Source of the DNA: Thunnus maccoyii
Lineage: Eukaryota; Chordata; Actinopteri; Scombriformes; Scombridae
Direction of reading: 5' to 3'
Assembly: GCF_910596095.1 (NCBI RefSeq)
Contig: NC_056548.1
Location: 17,322,651 to 17,386,650 of the forward strand
DNA: 64,000 nt
The first letter of the stretch is position 1, and the number at the start of each line of letters is the position of its first letter. The notes beneath the pieces are model-generated. The model saw only the letters and a list, made by a program, of their open reading frames with translations, did no database searches and was not told where the DNA came from. Shown in pieces: positions 25,070 through 38,140 of this stretch. Position numbers and translations under genes: made by a program.

Positions 25070-28067
25070 AATTATGATTTCTGTTTTACAAACTGACAGC
25101 ATAAAACTGACCAAAATAAGTGCCAAATTACAATATCTTGTCCTCCACGAGCCTGTCCATGGGAATGACCATTTCTTGTTAATTTGAAGCTTCTCACTTA
25201 TTTCCCATTTCTCAGGAGGTTCACTCTTGGCCTGCATGCATCACATCATCTCAGATACCATCTGCTTTGGACAGGACAATGAGTGTAGTTTTTTAGCTCC
25301 TATCTGCCTGCATCTTTGAAATTACAAAGTGCTCTCATGTCTCCTGCTCCACTTTCCTCAGCTTCCATCTCATTTCCACAGCAGTGGATAAATAGGCAGT
25401 GCATCAACCACTGTGTCGTTTTCAGGTTGAGAAAATGCACAAGAAATGAAACACAGGAAAAAAAAACCCAATGAAATGAGAACCGAGAGATCAATTCCAC
25501 TGTGCTTCCCCATTCAGAAATTTATTCATTTCAGTTTTATGATTCACACAGTAGCGCTCTATCTCACAGGGTATTAGATGTAAAACTCAGCAGTGTGAGC
25601 TGTATACTATATTTCATGAGTACTTATTTCCCATGCTGTAGTTCCTGATGTCTCCCAGCTGTTCAACATCTGCAGATTTGTGTTTCCTGCCCAGAGTAAA
25701 AAGGTCTGTCGATTCATGAGCACATTTCCCATGCTTGCGTGCTCAGCCTGATCCTGCTGCTTGCATGCTCTGTGCCCTGTCCTGCTCCCCTTCTCCGAGG
25801 CCTGTAATCTGATCCTGGACCTAACACAGTGCACAACACAGATCTTGTACTGAGTGCCACAAGGCACCCTGCCTAACAGTTATGAGACATGCCCCCCACC
25901 AGCCCCCCTCTAGCTGCTGCAAATACTTGTCACTGCAGACAGAAGATGAACAGCAGTGTGCAGGCTCCTCAAGTTAAGTTGGCATTTCCTCCTGTGACTT
26001 CTTCACATTGATAAGAGCCATCCCAGGGGACACAGGGAGCAGAGGGTGGGGAAGGGGGGAGCACGAGAATAATTTCCGAATCCCCCGGTATCACATGAGT
26101 GTGTAAAAACCACTTGCCAGAATCCATTTGTCAGAGTTTATCTGTTGTGTGGAAGACTGCAAGAGTTAAGACAGGTGGGTGGGGGGATCCCTTGGGATGG
26201 CAAGTTCCTTACCCTTCTAACCTCTCTCCCAGTAGAGCCATAAAGCTGCTGGGTATCTCTGTGGTGAGAGTCACGACAGAAAGGACCCAGATTGCTTCTG
26301 GTCACAGTGTGGGAATATATCCTTTCAGGAAGAAGCAGGAATAATAAGAAGAGGAGGAAAACCACGGGGAAGAGGACAAGGGGGAGGGGGGAATCACTTG
26401 TAACTGCACCATCAAAGGCTGCAGATGTGGAACTGCTTCTTCCCCTCAGTTCCCTTGGTTAAGAGACAGGGGACCCCCCCTTTGGTTTGAGTCCTGGCAT
26501 TGAATTCCAAATAATGGCCCATTTAGTCTCCTGCTGTACCATTTAGTCTCCAGGCCGTCCCGCATATACATTTCTGCATGTTATGACCACACTGTCACAG
26601 TTTCCCATAAATCACCCGCATTCATCTGCCGTGTGATTAATCTCTTCATCTCCACTGTGCAGGTGCCTGTGGGCTGGTGTTTCTTTACAGCCAGGTGTAG
26701 TGGAGTGCGAATAGAGAGACCCCAGAGGTTAGACAGTGGAACATTAGAGCAGAGTGGCAATTGTTTAGTTCCAAAATATGTCAAAATGATAGATGGGTTC
26801 AGTACTAAGTGCTTGCTTTTGTATGTCGGGGGTATACAGGATCAGGTGTAAACAAAAGACTGATTATTCTCTGATCAAAGGCACAAAGACACCTGATCAT
26901 TGTTAAACTTCAATTTTACATGTCATAGTTGGCTGTTTTGAGATTTAAAGTCTTGGATAAATCATTATATCCTCCTAATTATATCTGGTTAATGTCATCT
27001 TTCACAGGATCTTGCCTCAAAGCTCCAGTTTGTCACTCACCGTTTCTGCTGATGTTATACTGTAGCATCAGCTAACAACTCCAGGTGAAACCCAACCAAA
27101 GTCACTCTATGACCCATATATATTAGTAGTTAACATGCCTTTAAAAAGCACTCAAATCAAAGCTATTCCTGACATCCTCCAGCTACAATTTGAAACCACT
27201 GCCCTTAATCCAGCAAACAATTGTTGGATTGTTAGTGTGGAACTCTACTGAAATGGGCACTGCGCAGCTGCTGGTGCATAAAGTACATATCCTTATCTAT
27301 TAGAGGTAACCCTCAAATTCACAGAATTCACACCACACTAGTGCATTTGAGGATGTGGGACTTTGAATATTGATGTAGGAATATATTGTCTGCAAGAAAT
27401 CATCTGTAATCAGGTGTCATATCTGTGAGTATTGTGTGTGTCTGTATGTACTGCTAATAACTTAATCAGATATGAGAATAGGCAAAGTGTACTTTACTGT
27501 AAATTAGTTTAGCAAGCTAGTTTAGTTTTCACTGAGTGTTTCTTCTACTAGTTATCTGTCTTTTTAGCACTAAACTCCTGTTTTGTGTTACTTCCCTCTG
27601 CTGCAGCTCAGTAAATGAACACTGTAACACAAAGGCAGAATTTCATGTTGAGAAGACTGCAACTTTGGACTATTCCCACCTGATTTTTCTAGTGCTGTCT
27701 ACTGAAGCCTCATATTGGTTGCAGCTGAAAACTGAATTCATTTTTGCAAAGAACAAGAACTGTGGATTTTGATCCCCATCAGTTACAGTGAAATCACGGT
27801 AGGATGGGATTTCTACATGGAACAATTGAGGCAAGATGGAGGAACACGCATAGCGACAAATAAGCATTTCAAATTACATATGGGTATGTCAGTATTGTTT
27901 TAAGAGAGACTTGAAAATGTGAACCTATCATTTAATATGACATCCACCAAATGATGTCTACTACTATGGGAGCAATTCTGTGGCTGATGTGGACATGCAT
28001 ACAACTATAGAAAGCTTCCTGAACACACCCTTCAAACCCTCATCTGCACCAGTTTGTCATCTCCATG

Positions 28068-28070
<3 letters not shown>

Positions 28071-28133
<63 letters not shown>

Positions 28134-28142
28134 TGTGTGTGT
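28071..28142. repeat. Compound (AT)n(GT)n microsatellite
   Basis: About 32 bp of AT repeats run directly into about 40 bp of GT repeats with one CT interruption. A typical hypervariable dinucleotide locus. Confidence 0.95.
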
Positions 28143-28774
28143 CTGCCATCAAGCCACCACTAGCCTCCTTTTAATCCCAGGTCATTCAGGTCTGCTTAAA
28201 CACTGAGCCGCAGAATGTAAACACAGCCTTATTAACACTGCTGGACTCAGTAATCTTCCTCGGTAACCTTCAACCATGACTCAGGCTTCAGCCTCAGATG
28301 TGCATTGTGCTTTGCTCATTATAGCCGAGCACAGCATAGTAAAGTTTATAGTCAACATTTTTCCAGGTTTGATTTTTAATTGACGACAACATCTAGTCAC
28401 TTCACCCTGCAGTGAGAAAAAAAAGTTTTAAACATGTGTATTTAGAAAGTGTTGCCAATTGGGACTCCAGCTCATAACATCAAACACTATTTCGAAAGGT
28501 TTACGCAAGAAAGTAGAGAAGCCAGATGTTCTCTGATGTTTCTGTTGAAATTGTTGACTGTTTTCCCAAAATGCTAATTTGTTGTCATGCAAGAACTGTA
28601 CAGCTCCAACAACTTAATTATATCAAAAAATGTTAATTTATTATCAGGGTTTGTGCAGTTGTAGAAGATAAATAATATTACGATATCAATTTATCCTCAA
28701 GGGGTAGTTTTCTGTTGCTTGCCTCTCTCCGGCCAGACTACAAGCTCAGCTGAAGAGCAGCATCGCAGAGATTT

Positions 28775-28895
28775 TTAGGGATTCAGTGTTTCGCTCAAGG
28801 ACACTTTGAGAGAAATTTGTGCTAAAGTGGGGGCTTTAACCTTGGTGCTTTGGTGGAGGGATGATCTCTCCAACCATTAGGCCACCCTGCAATCC
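28775..28895 (+). repeat. Degenerate retroposon-like repeat
   Basis: The order 'gtttcgctcaaggacacttt' followed some 75 bp later by 'ccaaccattaggccaccct' matches a very common fish repeat module (cgctcaagggcac ... ctaaccactaggccacc). It is too decayed to assign to a SINE or LINE family. Confidence 0.55.
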
Positions 28896-31800
28896 TAGAT
28901 GGCTAAACAATCTCATACCAAAAACCTTATCTTGGATGATGGCATGGCAACTTGGACATTTAACAGGCATCCATATAAGCCTTATATCTCGTCCCTTGGC
29001 TCTCCCGCCTCAGTTAGTCTCATCTCCACTGGGAGCTCCTGTTCCTCCTCTTGCTGATCTGTTTACAGACTACAACCAAACACCCGGTGACTGGCCCGCA
29101 GTTCGTCTCTGTCTGTTTACGCTGCGAGCCCAAGTACGCACGTCAGAACTGAGCCACAGGAGCCAAGGGGTTGGGCTCCAGGGAAGCTGGAGCAGGGCTC
29201 AGGGGAGCTGCAGGTGCATGAGGCGGAGCCAGAGACTCTGAGGATTCGTGCTGAAAGTACCAACTCCAGAGACATGATGAGAGGAGGAGGAGTCGAACAG
29301 TCTCTTACGTCTAATATCCATGATTCCTCTCTCTGCCAAGAGTCAGGGGTCACACACTGGATCAACACTGGGAACAAAACAGTAAAGTCAAAGCAGCTCC
29401 AGTCCACCTAGAAAAGCCAGCTAGCCAACGCTTGTCCATTTTAAGTGGGAATCATCAGAACATGACGTTTTTGTCAAATCGCCTTGTTTGCGTTTTTCCA
29501 TGAGAAAGTTGAGAGCTCTTGGACTGGCTCCATGTGCTTGCAGCTCAGTACCTAAAGGCAGTGCCTCCCACAAAAAGGGCTCCTTCGTCACATGACTGTG
29601 CTCAGGGACAGCCACCCTTCCCATGGTGCTCATGTTCCTCTCCCGTCCCTGAGGGGACGGAGGTCCAGGTTTGACTCAATGAGGGAGTGAGACAGAAACA
29701 GAGTCGGTGCAACAGCGCGAGAGCGAGACAGAAAAAGAGAGACATCTGCTTCTCATCTCGATGGGAAAATTCCCCCGATCCTGGAGATTAGGATGGAGTC
29801 CCCCAGACAGAGCGCGCTGGCTCCTCCGAGGCTCCCCATTTGTAAGCAGGCTCCCTCAGGCCTCGTTGGCTGTAATCCAGAGTAACCCATTTAAGTGAGT
29901 GAACCTCTGCTTGCATGCAGTGACACACACAATAACATAAACAGCAATGATGAAACAGTGGTAAATACAAAATCAGAGTGGTGATAACTGGTCTAATTAT
30001 GTTTCCACACATTGGAGGGAAAACAGTGATATAGCTCAGGAAACCAAACTGACAGGAACACGGGTCGACTGTGTCTCATACAGGGCTTGCTATCCTGCAG
30101 TCATTCCTCTTGTTACCACGATGCCCGGGGGTGCTGCTCTGTTTATTTTCTCCTGATTAGCACTGCGTATTTTCACTCCTTCACGGCTTGGGGTGTGGGG
30201 AGTAAGTCAGTGGTCTGCGTTCATTCAACACCAGCCCTTTACACTGTGGTTCAAAGCTTATCTCGACACCTTCAAACCCCTTCCAACACCAGATCTGCTC
30301 CCGAGCATGCTGACGAGCCCCACGTTCTGAACTTTGTTGATATTACTGCAGGGATTGTCAAACACCAGTTTTCAATCATTTTCCCCCCTGACTAATCAGA
30401 GGAGATAAAAAGCATTCTCCACAAGTCATTGCTAACACAGTTTTGTATAGTCTGAAATCAATCATGCCTGTAATCACGCTTGATGTTTCTGGGATATCAT
30501 GGTCTCACAGAAAGGATTGATGTCCTGTTCTTCATCAGAGATGGATATTGGAGGGACCTCACAGTTGGTTTCTAAAGAAAAGAGTCTCTGCTCTGCTACA
30601 GATCCCTCAGCTAAGCGCAGTGGATTACTAAAATCTCTGCAAAAGTAATAAGGGAATTGAAAGGTCTTATGGTGTAATGTAAGAACTGTGAGGTACTTGT
30701 GGGGCGCCATCTTATCAGTGATCAGCTTTTACGTGGATATGGAATCCCCTCTATACTATAGTTTATCACTCCTATTTGATAATATCAAAAACTAACTTCA
30801 GTCATTTCCAAATATTTGAGAGATATATGTGGATTAGTTGAGGGTTTGTTCCTGAGCGATGTTGCTGGTTTCAGAATGAAAGAACTACAGGGCAGACAGG
30901 CTCCTCCTTTCTCACAACCCCAACCTCACCATCCTGGAACTTGTGTATTTATTTGCTTATTTTCTTTTTTAGGGTAATGGAAAATTAAACTTCAGCCAAT
31001 GTCACTGAAAATGTTTCCTCACAAATGGGAAGTCATACCATTTTTGTCACAGACAACTGAAACTCATTTGATTTAGCAAATTTGAAAATATGCTGCTGTC
31101 AGGTCTCACTTTATCCATTGCATTTACTTAAACATAGTTAATGTAAAGCACGTTCATCCTCTACACACAGTGTCACTGTCGAGCTGTTTTATCCACCCTG
31201 GTGGTCCTCATTTATCTGTCCCCTCTGGGCAGATCGCCATCTGGGATTGGTTGTCTCCACCATCTCACTGGCAGCAACACTTCAAGACCAGACACTTATT
31301 CGCAGGCGCAAAAGAACAAACACGCACATTGTCTTGAGTAATGAAACCTTCTGTCCAGGCAAGTGCACAGTAGCCACGAAGCAATGAGTTCAGCCATCTT
31401 TTGAGGCAGAGTGAATAAACTGATGACAATAAATAGCACTGTTGCCAAATTCCCATCAGTCGGCTGTATTATTTATTTTTTCAAGTTATTAACTTTCCCT
31501 AGCTCTTTGACCTCCACCCACCCTCTCCCTGCTCTGCTCCCATTTCCTTGTTCCTTGTTCTACAAGCTATAGCTATTTGAGTAAATGTATTTCTCTACAC
31601 ATAAATAAATCTTTGTGCACAATTTTGCTTGGCTACAGTTTGTGTAAACAATTGCGCACAGATGAACTTCACCTAACACTTGCTCAGGCCACGGCCTACT
31701 TCTGTACTTTTCCTCTTAGGGGCTCCTCTTCTTACAGTCGATCGGTCATTTCTCCACCATAACTCGAAGTCTCCGCCTCTAAAATGAGTCTCTATGGGTT

Positions 31801-33185
31801 TATTCGAATTATTTAAGTCGTTCCAGCTTTCCCTCATTGTCGAAATTGAAAAGGTCAGATATCGTATGATTATGATTATATATCCAGCAAATTCCTTGTA
31901 ATCAAGATCCAAGTATGTGTTCGGTTATGAAGAAAGCCATAAAAGTGCAGCTTTTGAATAGGACCATTTTGTAATTGTTTTCAGCAGCATGACTCATCAA
32001 GCATTAGTCAGCATCAGTTCTTGTACAGCTATAGAAACGTTTATTTGAGCTTCAACTTTAATAACATCTTTATACTAATTGCACAAGTATTACACAGCTA
32101 CTGTCAGTTTACTAAGGCTTACTTTATGAATGTGGCTGACATGTGTATTTTCTGAGGAAACCTTTTAAAACTCTCACACATAGCCCCTGAGGGAGGATAT
32201 ACTAATTTGAGGTTCAAAAAACACTCTGTGCCCTGAAAAAATAAACAGCAGCACTCAAGTGCAATTGCAGTCCAGTAAATCTTACTGCCTGATTAAAATC
32301 CATGTTTACTTAAGTGTCTGCCACTTCTAGGAATAAATCTAATCTCATTGCCAATCAATCTCAATGCAACATTTACTATTAAAAGGTATATTCCATTAGC
32401 CTTGGCCTCAATATCTCTTTTAATAACATGTCAGAGGGCTGAAAAAAATCCTTTAAGTTTACAAGGAAGCATGTTTACAGAGTAATCTGAAGCTTGCGGC
32501 GGTACACCTGCTGGAGCCCAAAGACATGAACATTATATTTACATTAAACATAATTTTGGGGTTATTATTTGAAGATAATGTTGTAGCATGAGGGAGATGT
32601 TAAAAACATCTCATTTATCTGTTTTATGGCCCAAGCTAAACCACCACCAACAGTGTCGACCCATGAACTCGTGAATGTGCTCCACATGTGGGACCTCTTA
32701 ATGGAGTTTAGAGTATCAGCACAGGCCTGAGTTATAACCTGTTCTCTGACTGTGGGAGCACTTCCGCACAGTTTGCGCCGCTCGCTCTGCATTTATAAAG
32801 CTAACAGCTTTTACAACTGGAAATGACACGAGCCATGATAACTCACTCTCAGCGGTCTTTTTCCTTTTCTATATGACCAGCCACAAGCCCTTGTCCCCGC
32901 AGCTTGTGGAGGTGATGAAATTTTATCTTAGACAAACACTCAGTTTCCTTTCAGAGGGCTGCTGCTGTGCTCCAGGTCCTCTACATAGTTAGATGGAGGT
33001 GCACAGTCTCATGAACAGACACAGAGATACTTAACTGTAGGATATGTCTGTGTATATCAGTGTTAGCAAATGTGAAACAGTCAGAAAGAAATGTGTATTA
33101 CTTTGTAGGTGCCTACTAAATGTCGTGCTCTAAATGTTAAAAACATTTTGAGCACAACGCGGCTGAACTTTCATCTATCTATTAA

Positions 33186-33638
33186 GGGAATAGTTAGACA
33201 TTTTGGCAAATACACTTATTAATTTTCTTGGCTACTAGCTTAGCGTGCAGACTGGAACCAAAGGGAAACAGCTAGCTTGGGGCTAGTTTGCTGCCAAGTT
33301 CAAAAATAGGCCTACCTGCCCAAGCTCATTAATTAAACATGTATCATGTTTCTTTTTATTCGCACAAAACCAGAAATATAAAAATGACGAGTTGTGGTTT
33401 TACAGGGAGTGAGAAGCTGTAGATAGTCTTGTCTTGACGAATAACAGCTTATTCATCCGTCCAGCCGCTGAGCCTGAAATAGTTCTAGCTCGTAACTCCC
33501 CATAAAAACATTTTTACATTTCTGTTTGTGTACAGATTAAACTAAAATACAACATGCTACTTACCAATTTTAAGACGTGCTGGGAAGAGTATTTTTGAAA
33601 TTTAGACAGAGCCAGGGTAGCCGTTATACTTACCATAA
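33186..33638. mobile_element. Foldback element A, right end cut by element B
   Basis: The left arm (33186-33420) contains ttagacattttggcaaatac, gcagactggaaccaaagg and gacgagttgtggttttacag. The right arm (about 33495-33638) reads back the complementary order (ctccccataaaaac, ttctgtttgtgtacagatta, gacagagccagggtagc). The right arm stops exactly where element B begins, before the expected distal end. The same family is seen as fragments at 5181 and 43490. Confidence 0.65.
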
Positions 33639-34531
33639 TTAAAGGGAAACTTCTGTATTTTTCAACCTGGACCCTATTTTCCCACATTTTTGTGTCAAAG
33701 TGACTAATGGGGACAACAATTTTTGAAATTGGACCAGTATTGAGCGAGAGCGCTGTAGCCAGCAGCCGCGAAACAGCCTGCAATGTAATCCAACGGGGCA
33801 ATTGAGCACCATCAACGTACGTCCACTAAAAGTGCTTTTTTTGCCACTGACAGGCTCAGATAGTTATTATAAGAGTCTGACAAGATTAAGGAAAGGACTA
33901 TACAGAGAAATAAAACATTTTTCTTTACCTTTAGCTTGATCTGATCTTTTTGTTATTGCGTCTCATCAAGTCTCGCTCAAGGAGAAGTCTCGTTCTGAAA
34001 TCTTGTGAGTTAAGTTGTTGTCAAATTCAGCTAAATATTCAGCCATGACAGAGTTGGAGAGAGGAGGGGTGTGTTGAAGTAAAGAAAGCGTAGATTAATG
34101 TTATCTAAAAGATTTTCAAAATCATGGCTGAATATTTAGCTGATTTTGACAACAACTCAACTCTCGCGAGATTTCACAACAAGACTTCCACTTGAGTGAG
34201 ACTTGGTTAGACACAATAAAAAAAGATCAGATCAAGCAAAAGGTGAAGAAAAAAGTTTTATTTCTCTGTATGGCCCTTTCCATGATGTTGTCAGACACTT
34301 ATAATAACAACCTGAGCATGTCAGTGGCAAAAACAAGCACTTTTAGTGGACATACGCTGACGGGCGCTATTGCCCTGTCAGATTACATTGCATCCTGTTT
34401 CGCAGCTGCCGGCTGCAACACTTTTGCTCAATACAGGACAAATTCAAAAATTGTTGTCCCCAGTAGTCACTTAAACACAAAAAGATGGGAAAATAGAGTC
34501 CAGGCTGAAAAATACAGAAGTTTCCCTTTAA
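33639..34531. mobile_element. Long foldback element B (about 410-bp arms, TTAA-flanked)
   Basis: The left arm (33639-34048) and right arm (about 34122-34531) are imperfect inverted copies around a spacer of about 73 bp. The ends are TTAAAGGGAAACTTCTGTAT and its complement, so the element is bounded by TTAA on both sides, as expected for a piggyBac-type target, although the terminal bases are not a textbook piggyBac end. Open frames inside it are shadows of the repeat. It abuts the cut right arm of element A, suggesting insertion into it. Confidence 0.75.
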
Positions 34532-37500
34532 GACATAAGAGTGGAATTGTTCTTCTCATCAAAATTTTTGGAAAGCAATATTTCTCAGAATGTGACAGTT
34601 GTGTCAGAACATAGAAATGTATCAACTCTTTCTACTCTTTCTACACGCAACCATTGGAAACTTTTACTCAGAATTGATTGCATGCCATATGATTTGCTAT
34701 TATTGCTCCTCAAATTAAATTGAATAAACTGTGACATAAAGTATTTCCTTATTTAGCCTGCGGTTCCGGCAGTCAACCAACATTGTCATATCCCAGTCAC
34801 AGCTGCATAAAGTTAAATAGTATCTGGAGATTTGTCTGCACTGAGTGATTCATAACACCTCCAGACTAAAATAACTTCCTATTGTCTGTTAAAATGTTAA
34901 CTGACTTCCGACAAAATGAAACAATGCTCACACATGGAACAGACTTAGTATGAAAACAGGATGACACCTGACAACCTTGGGACAAAAAAATATGTCTGAG
35001 ACAAAAATATGTCAATGTAGCAAGGAAGTGTAAACAGGATTTGACATGTTTTAAGTGAAAGAACTTGTTGTGATATAATGCTAATCACCTTAGGCAACGG
35101 TAAGCAGCTTTTTAGTCATGGCTGGAGCACTTCCTATTTACCAGCTATTTCAAATATAGTTTTCTTCTCAATAATACATGTTGGTTTGTCACCGCTAATC
35201 AACGACATGGAAAAAGGAAGTGTTCAATATTATAATATCCTGTTTGGGTGTGCTGTCCAGGTGGTCAAACGTAAGTAAAGTCATTATATCCCAGAATCTT
35301 CCTGCCCATTCTTACACATATGTGTAAGTCTTTAAGATATGTATTTATCAAAATGCACTGTTCTGTGCCAGATCATTTAAATTTAAAGATAATACAAGAC
35401 CAGTGAACAAATTCATGAGAATCTCTGTGACTAACTGTCTTCAACAGAAACTGTGGTCTCTCTGTAGGCTTCTAACTATTGTTAATGGGATCCTTCAAAG
35501 AAGGGGGCTCTCTGGCTCTCCACCTTCCCCTTAAAGGCCCCACTGTGGAGGAAACCGAAGCTGCCCCAACAATGATGAATGGACATCATTAATGTTATTC
35601 ATCTGTGTACCTTTTACTCTGCAATCTGGGAAAATGAGGGGTCAATAGCAAAAGGGAAACGTGCTTACTTTGGCACTCCAGTCGCTGAGAGGCTCCCATT
35701 TGGTCTTCGCAACATCAAGAGATGTTGCAGACTGCGAGAGACTTATTTATTCGACCAGATGACCCCTCTTCAATCAAAAAGCCTTATCACAAAAACCAAT
35801 TAGTGAGGAGGTTTAGCTGACATTTTGGTTTTTATATTCATTCCTGGATCAGTAAAAGCGTTCTTTTTTTTAAATCCCTGATTCTAATGAGTCTCTCTAC
35901 CACACAGTTGGCAGAAAACGGCAGCATATTTTTTCTTTTTTGGGGGATTGGTCTCATTAAATAGGCATCATTTAAATGGATGTTGTCATTTTTGTATAAA
36001 TCTTTACAAAGGTGCACATTCAGTCAAAGCAGGAGGGGCCCTTTTTCTTCTCCAAACACATTGTTTGACACAGAACAAGAAGACACATGGTTGCTACTAT
36101 TTAGCTTTGTGATTTTAGCAAAGGAGCCTCAAGGTTGTTTGAGGATCTGACAGCACAGAAATCCATCTCCCCTGGAATAAACTATCATGCCAGCCAGGTT
36201 TTCTTGTCTTGTCAGCGTGTTTTTATAGCGCAAACAATTTGAATGATCTTATTAGGCCATATCAGCTAGTGCACCTTTAAAAACATAGATAGATCACTGG
36301 GCAGATGGCAAGGCGGCAGTAGGAGTCTGGCTCTGTCCTCTAAGCAAACAAAGTCTGTGTGACTGGTGTAGCAGGGGGGAGGAAAAGATCTTTTACAGCC
36401 TTTCTCGCCTCCTCGATCCAAAATATCCTTATGACAAAACATTAGGAAAAAGTTACCTTGCACACATAAATTTTGATTGTTTTTTCTTAGGTTTCATTGG
36501 AGGTGGATGTATCATTACTACTTGTACTTCTCAGAGAGAAAACAACTTCTGGACAATCGTTGGTTCAGTATTGCAGCAATAAGATGGATAATTAGACCAG
36601 TCAGAAAAAGAAGATAGATATAGTTGTGAAAGAAAATGTTTACCATCCAGACAATGTCAGCACAAGCAAGGCAAGGTTGAAACAAAATAATTGAGGAGTC
36701 CAGTTCCCTGAAGATTCGCAGTTTCTTTTCCCTTCATTCTGTCCTCTCCCTGAATTTCGAAAGAGCATCCATCCATTACTGCCCTGCAGAGATACAATTT
36801 AAGAAAAGACAACCACTGTGATATTGCACCGCATAATTACAAGAAGCGTCTTTCGTCATCCCTGATTGTTTGTTCTTACTGGTTCTCTGTCCAGGGTGGT
36901 TAGCTGGTAATGGGGGTGGATGGCTTACTCTGCTTCAAGTGTCTAAGATGTTTAGAAACACCACACTCCTGAGTGTGGTCTGTACAATAGCAGAAGGCAG
37001 TGGAGCTTTTCAGCGCTGTTGAAGGAATGTCTGGAAGCCCACAAGGAATCCTTTCGTTCCAGGGTTTCTGCAAACACAGAAAGTCCCACACAGAAGATTA
37101 ACTCTATGTGTCAACAGTACTGGAATCTCCCTTTCTGTCTCTGCAAACTTGACTAAATACTAGAGCCACTCTCTTTCCCTCTCAGAGGAAAATCTCCATG
37201 CACCCTGGAGCCCGGGCCAGCAATGAGGATACCATGTCACCCCCTGAAAAAGATCTCTAAATGTTTGCCTTGCTTGAATAGCTCTCACAGACTCTCCTGA
37301 GTACTCAGAAGACGTTTGTAGGCAAGTGTGTGTATACTGTGCAGTGTAAATCACCTGTGTTGTATAGTCTAGAAATCAGAAGTAAAGCATCAGCAGGAGT
37401 GTCACAAACTCTGTGATAACCAGTTTACAGCATCACATAAATTTCCATTACATGTCGCAGCTTAAAGGAGCTGTAAAAAGAAAAGAAAAAAAAAGCCTTT

Positions 37501-37682
37501 TCTCATCAGTGAGTTTTGTAAAGAAGATGAAGCAGAGCAGAGAGGAGGACAGAGAAGGGGAGGAGATTTAAATGTCCAGCTTGTGAAAAGGTGGTGTGGA
37601 GCAATTAGATGCAAGTGTGTCTCTCTGTCTACCGGTGCTCAGAGCAGGACTGAAAGCTGATATAGTCGGTGCAACTTCATGC

Positions 37683-37703
37683 TTTTTTTTTTTTTTTTTT
37701 TTT
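37683..37703. repeat. Poly(T) run
   Basis: 21 consecutive T, about 70 bp upstream of the TATA-like sequence of pgf. Confidence 0.9.
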
Positions 37704-37771
37704 GGAGCGAATCATCACTTGAAGATTTTGGACGAAAATGCGTTTTTACTTTCAGCTCTTAATATGTTATA

Positions 37772-37780
37772 TATATAAAA
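37772..37780 (+). promoter_or_regulatory. Possible TATA box of pgf
   Basis: TATATAAAA lies about 365 bp upstream of the pgf start codon. If used, it would give a 5' UTR of roughly 330 nt. No second start codon exon is apparent between them. VEGF-family promoters are often TATA-less, so this is only a candidate. Confidence 0.35.
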
Positions 37781-37981
37781 ATCAAATCAAAACCGGCTCC
37801 CACTATGTCATGCTGCCAACATTAGAGTCGTTTTAGGCTTTGTTCTTTTTACTCCGTTTCTTTTAATTGTCAATTTTTTTAAAAAGAACTCCACCTCCGG
37901 CACCTCTAGCTCGACTCTGGGACCTTACAGTCTTCATTAGTAAGCACAATCTACTTCATCAAGTTACACGCGGCAACGGAG

Positions 37982-37990
37982 CTACGTGAC
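37982..37990 (+). promoter_or_regulatory. Hypoxia-response-element-like motif
   Basis: ctacgtgac contains the HIF core RCGTG in a TACGTG context like that of the known VEGFA element. It lies about 155 bp upstream of the pgf ATG, probably within the 5' UTR. A second CACGCG-like site is a few bases upstream. A five-base core is frequent by chance. Confidence 0.3.
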
Positions 37991-38140
37991 TGGACTCATT
38001 ACTAAACCGGGACCAGATGACTTGGAAAATTCCCAGTCAGCATCTTTTTCTTTTCTGACTGGTTTGGGACTTTTGTTGGATTGTTTTATCGTGTGCTATC
38101 GGGACCCACCATCCCTGCTCCACTCGCAGACATTCGCGAA

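Larger units (their letters stand above)
13264..37700. other. Intergenic region between the divergent SLC35F and pgf genes
   Basis: About 24 kb without a supportable coding exon on either strand. Open frames are short and compositionally random. Recognised contents are repeats at 18835-19100, 28071-28142, 28775-28895 and 33186-34531, an AC run at 25052-25069 and a G-rich run at 26035-26059. AT-rich unique sequence near 15.1-16.1 kb could be regulatory. The rest shows nothing I can name. Confidence 0.6.

Noticed and set aside
28861..29241. 126-codon plus-strand open frame
   Set aside because: No recognisable domain, starts in a degenerate repeat and overlaps a similarly long frame on the other strand; chance in a locally GC-richer segment.
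34192..34614. 140-codon plus-strand open frame
   Set aside because: Lies almost entirely in the right arm of foldback element B; the left arm yields a related antisense frame. No protein family resemblance.
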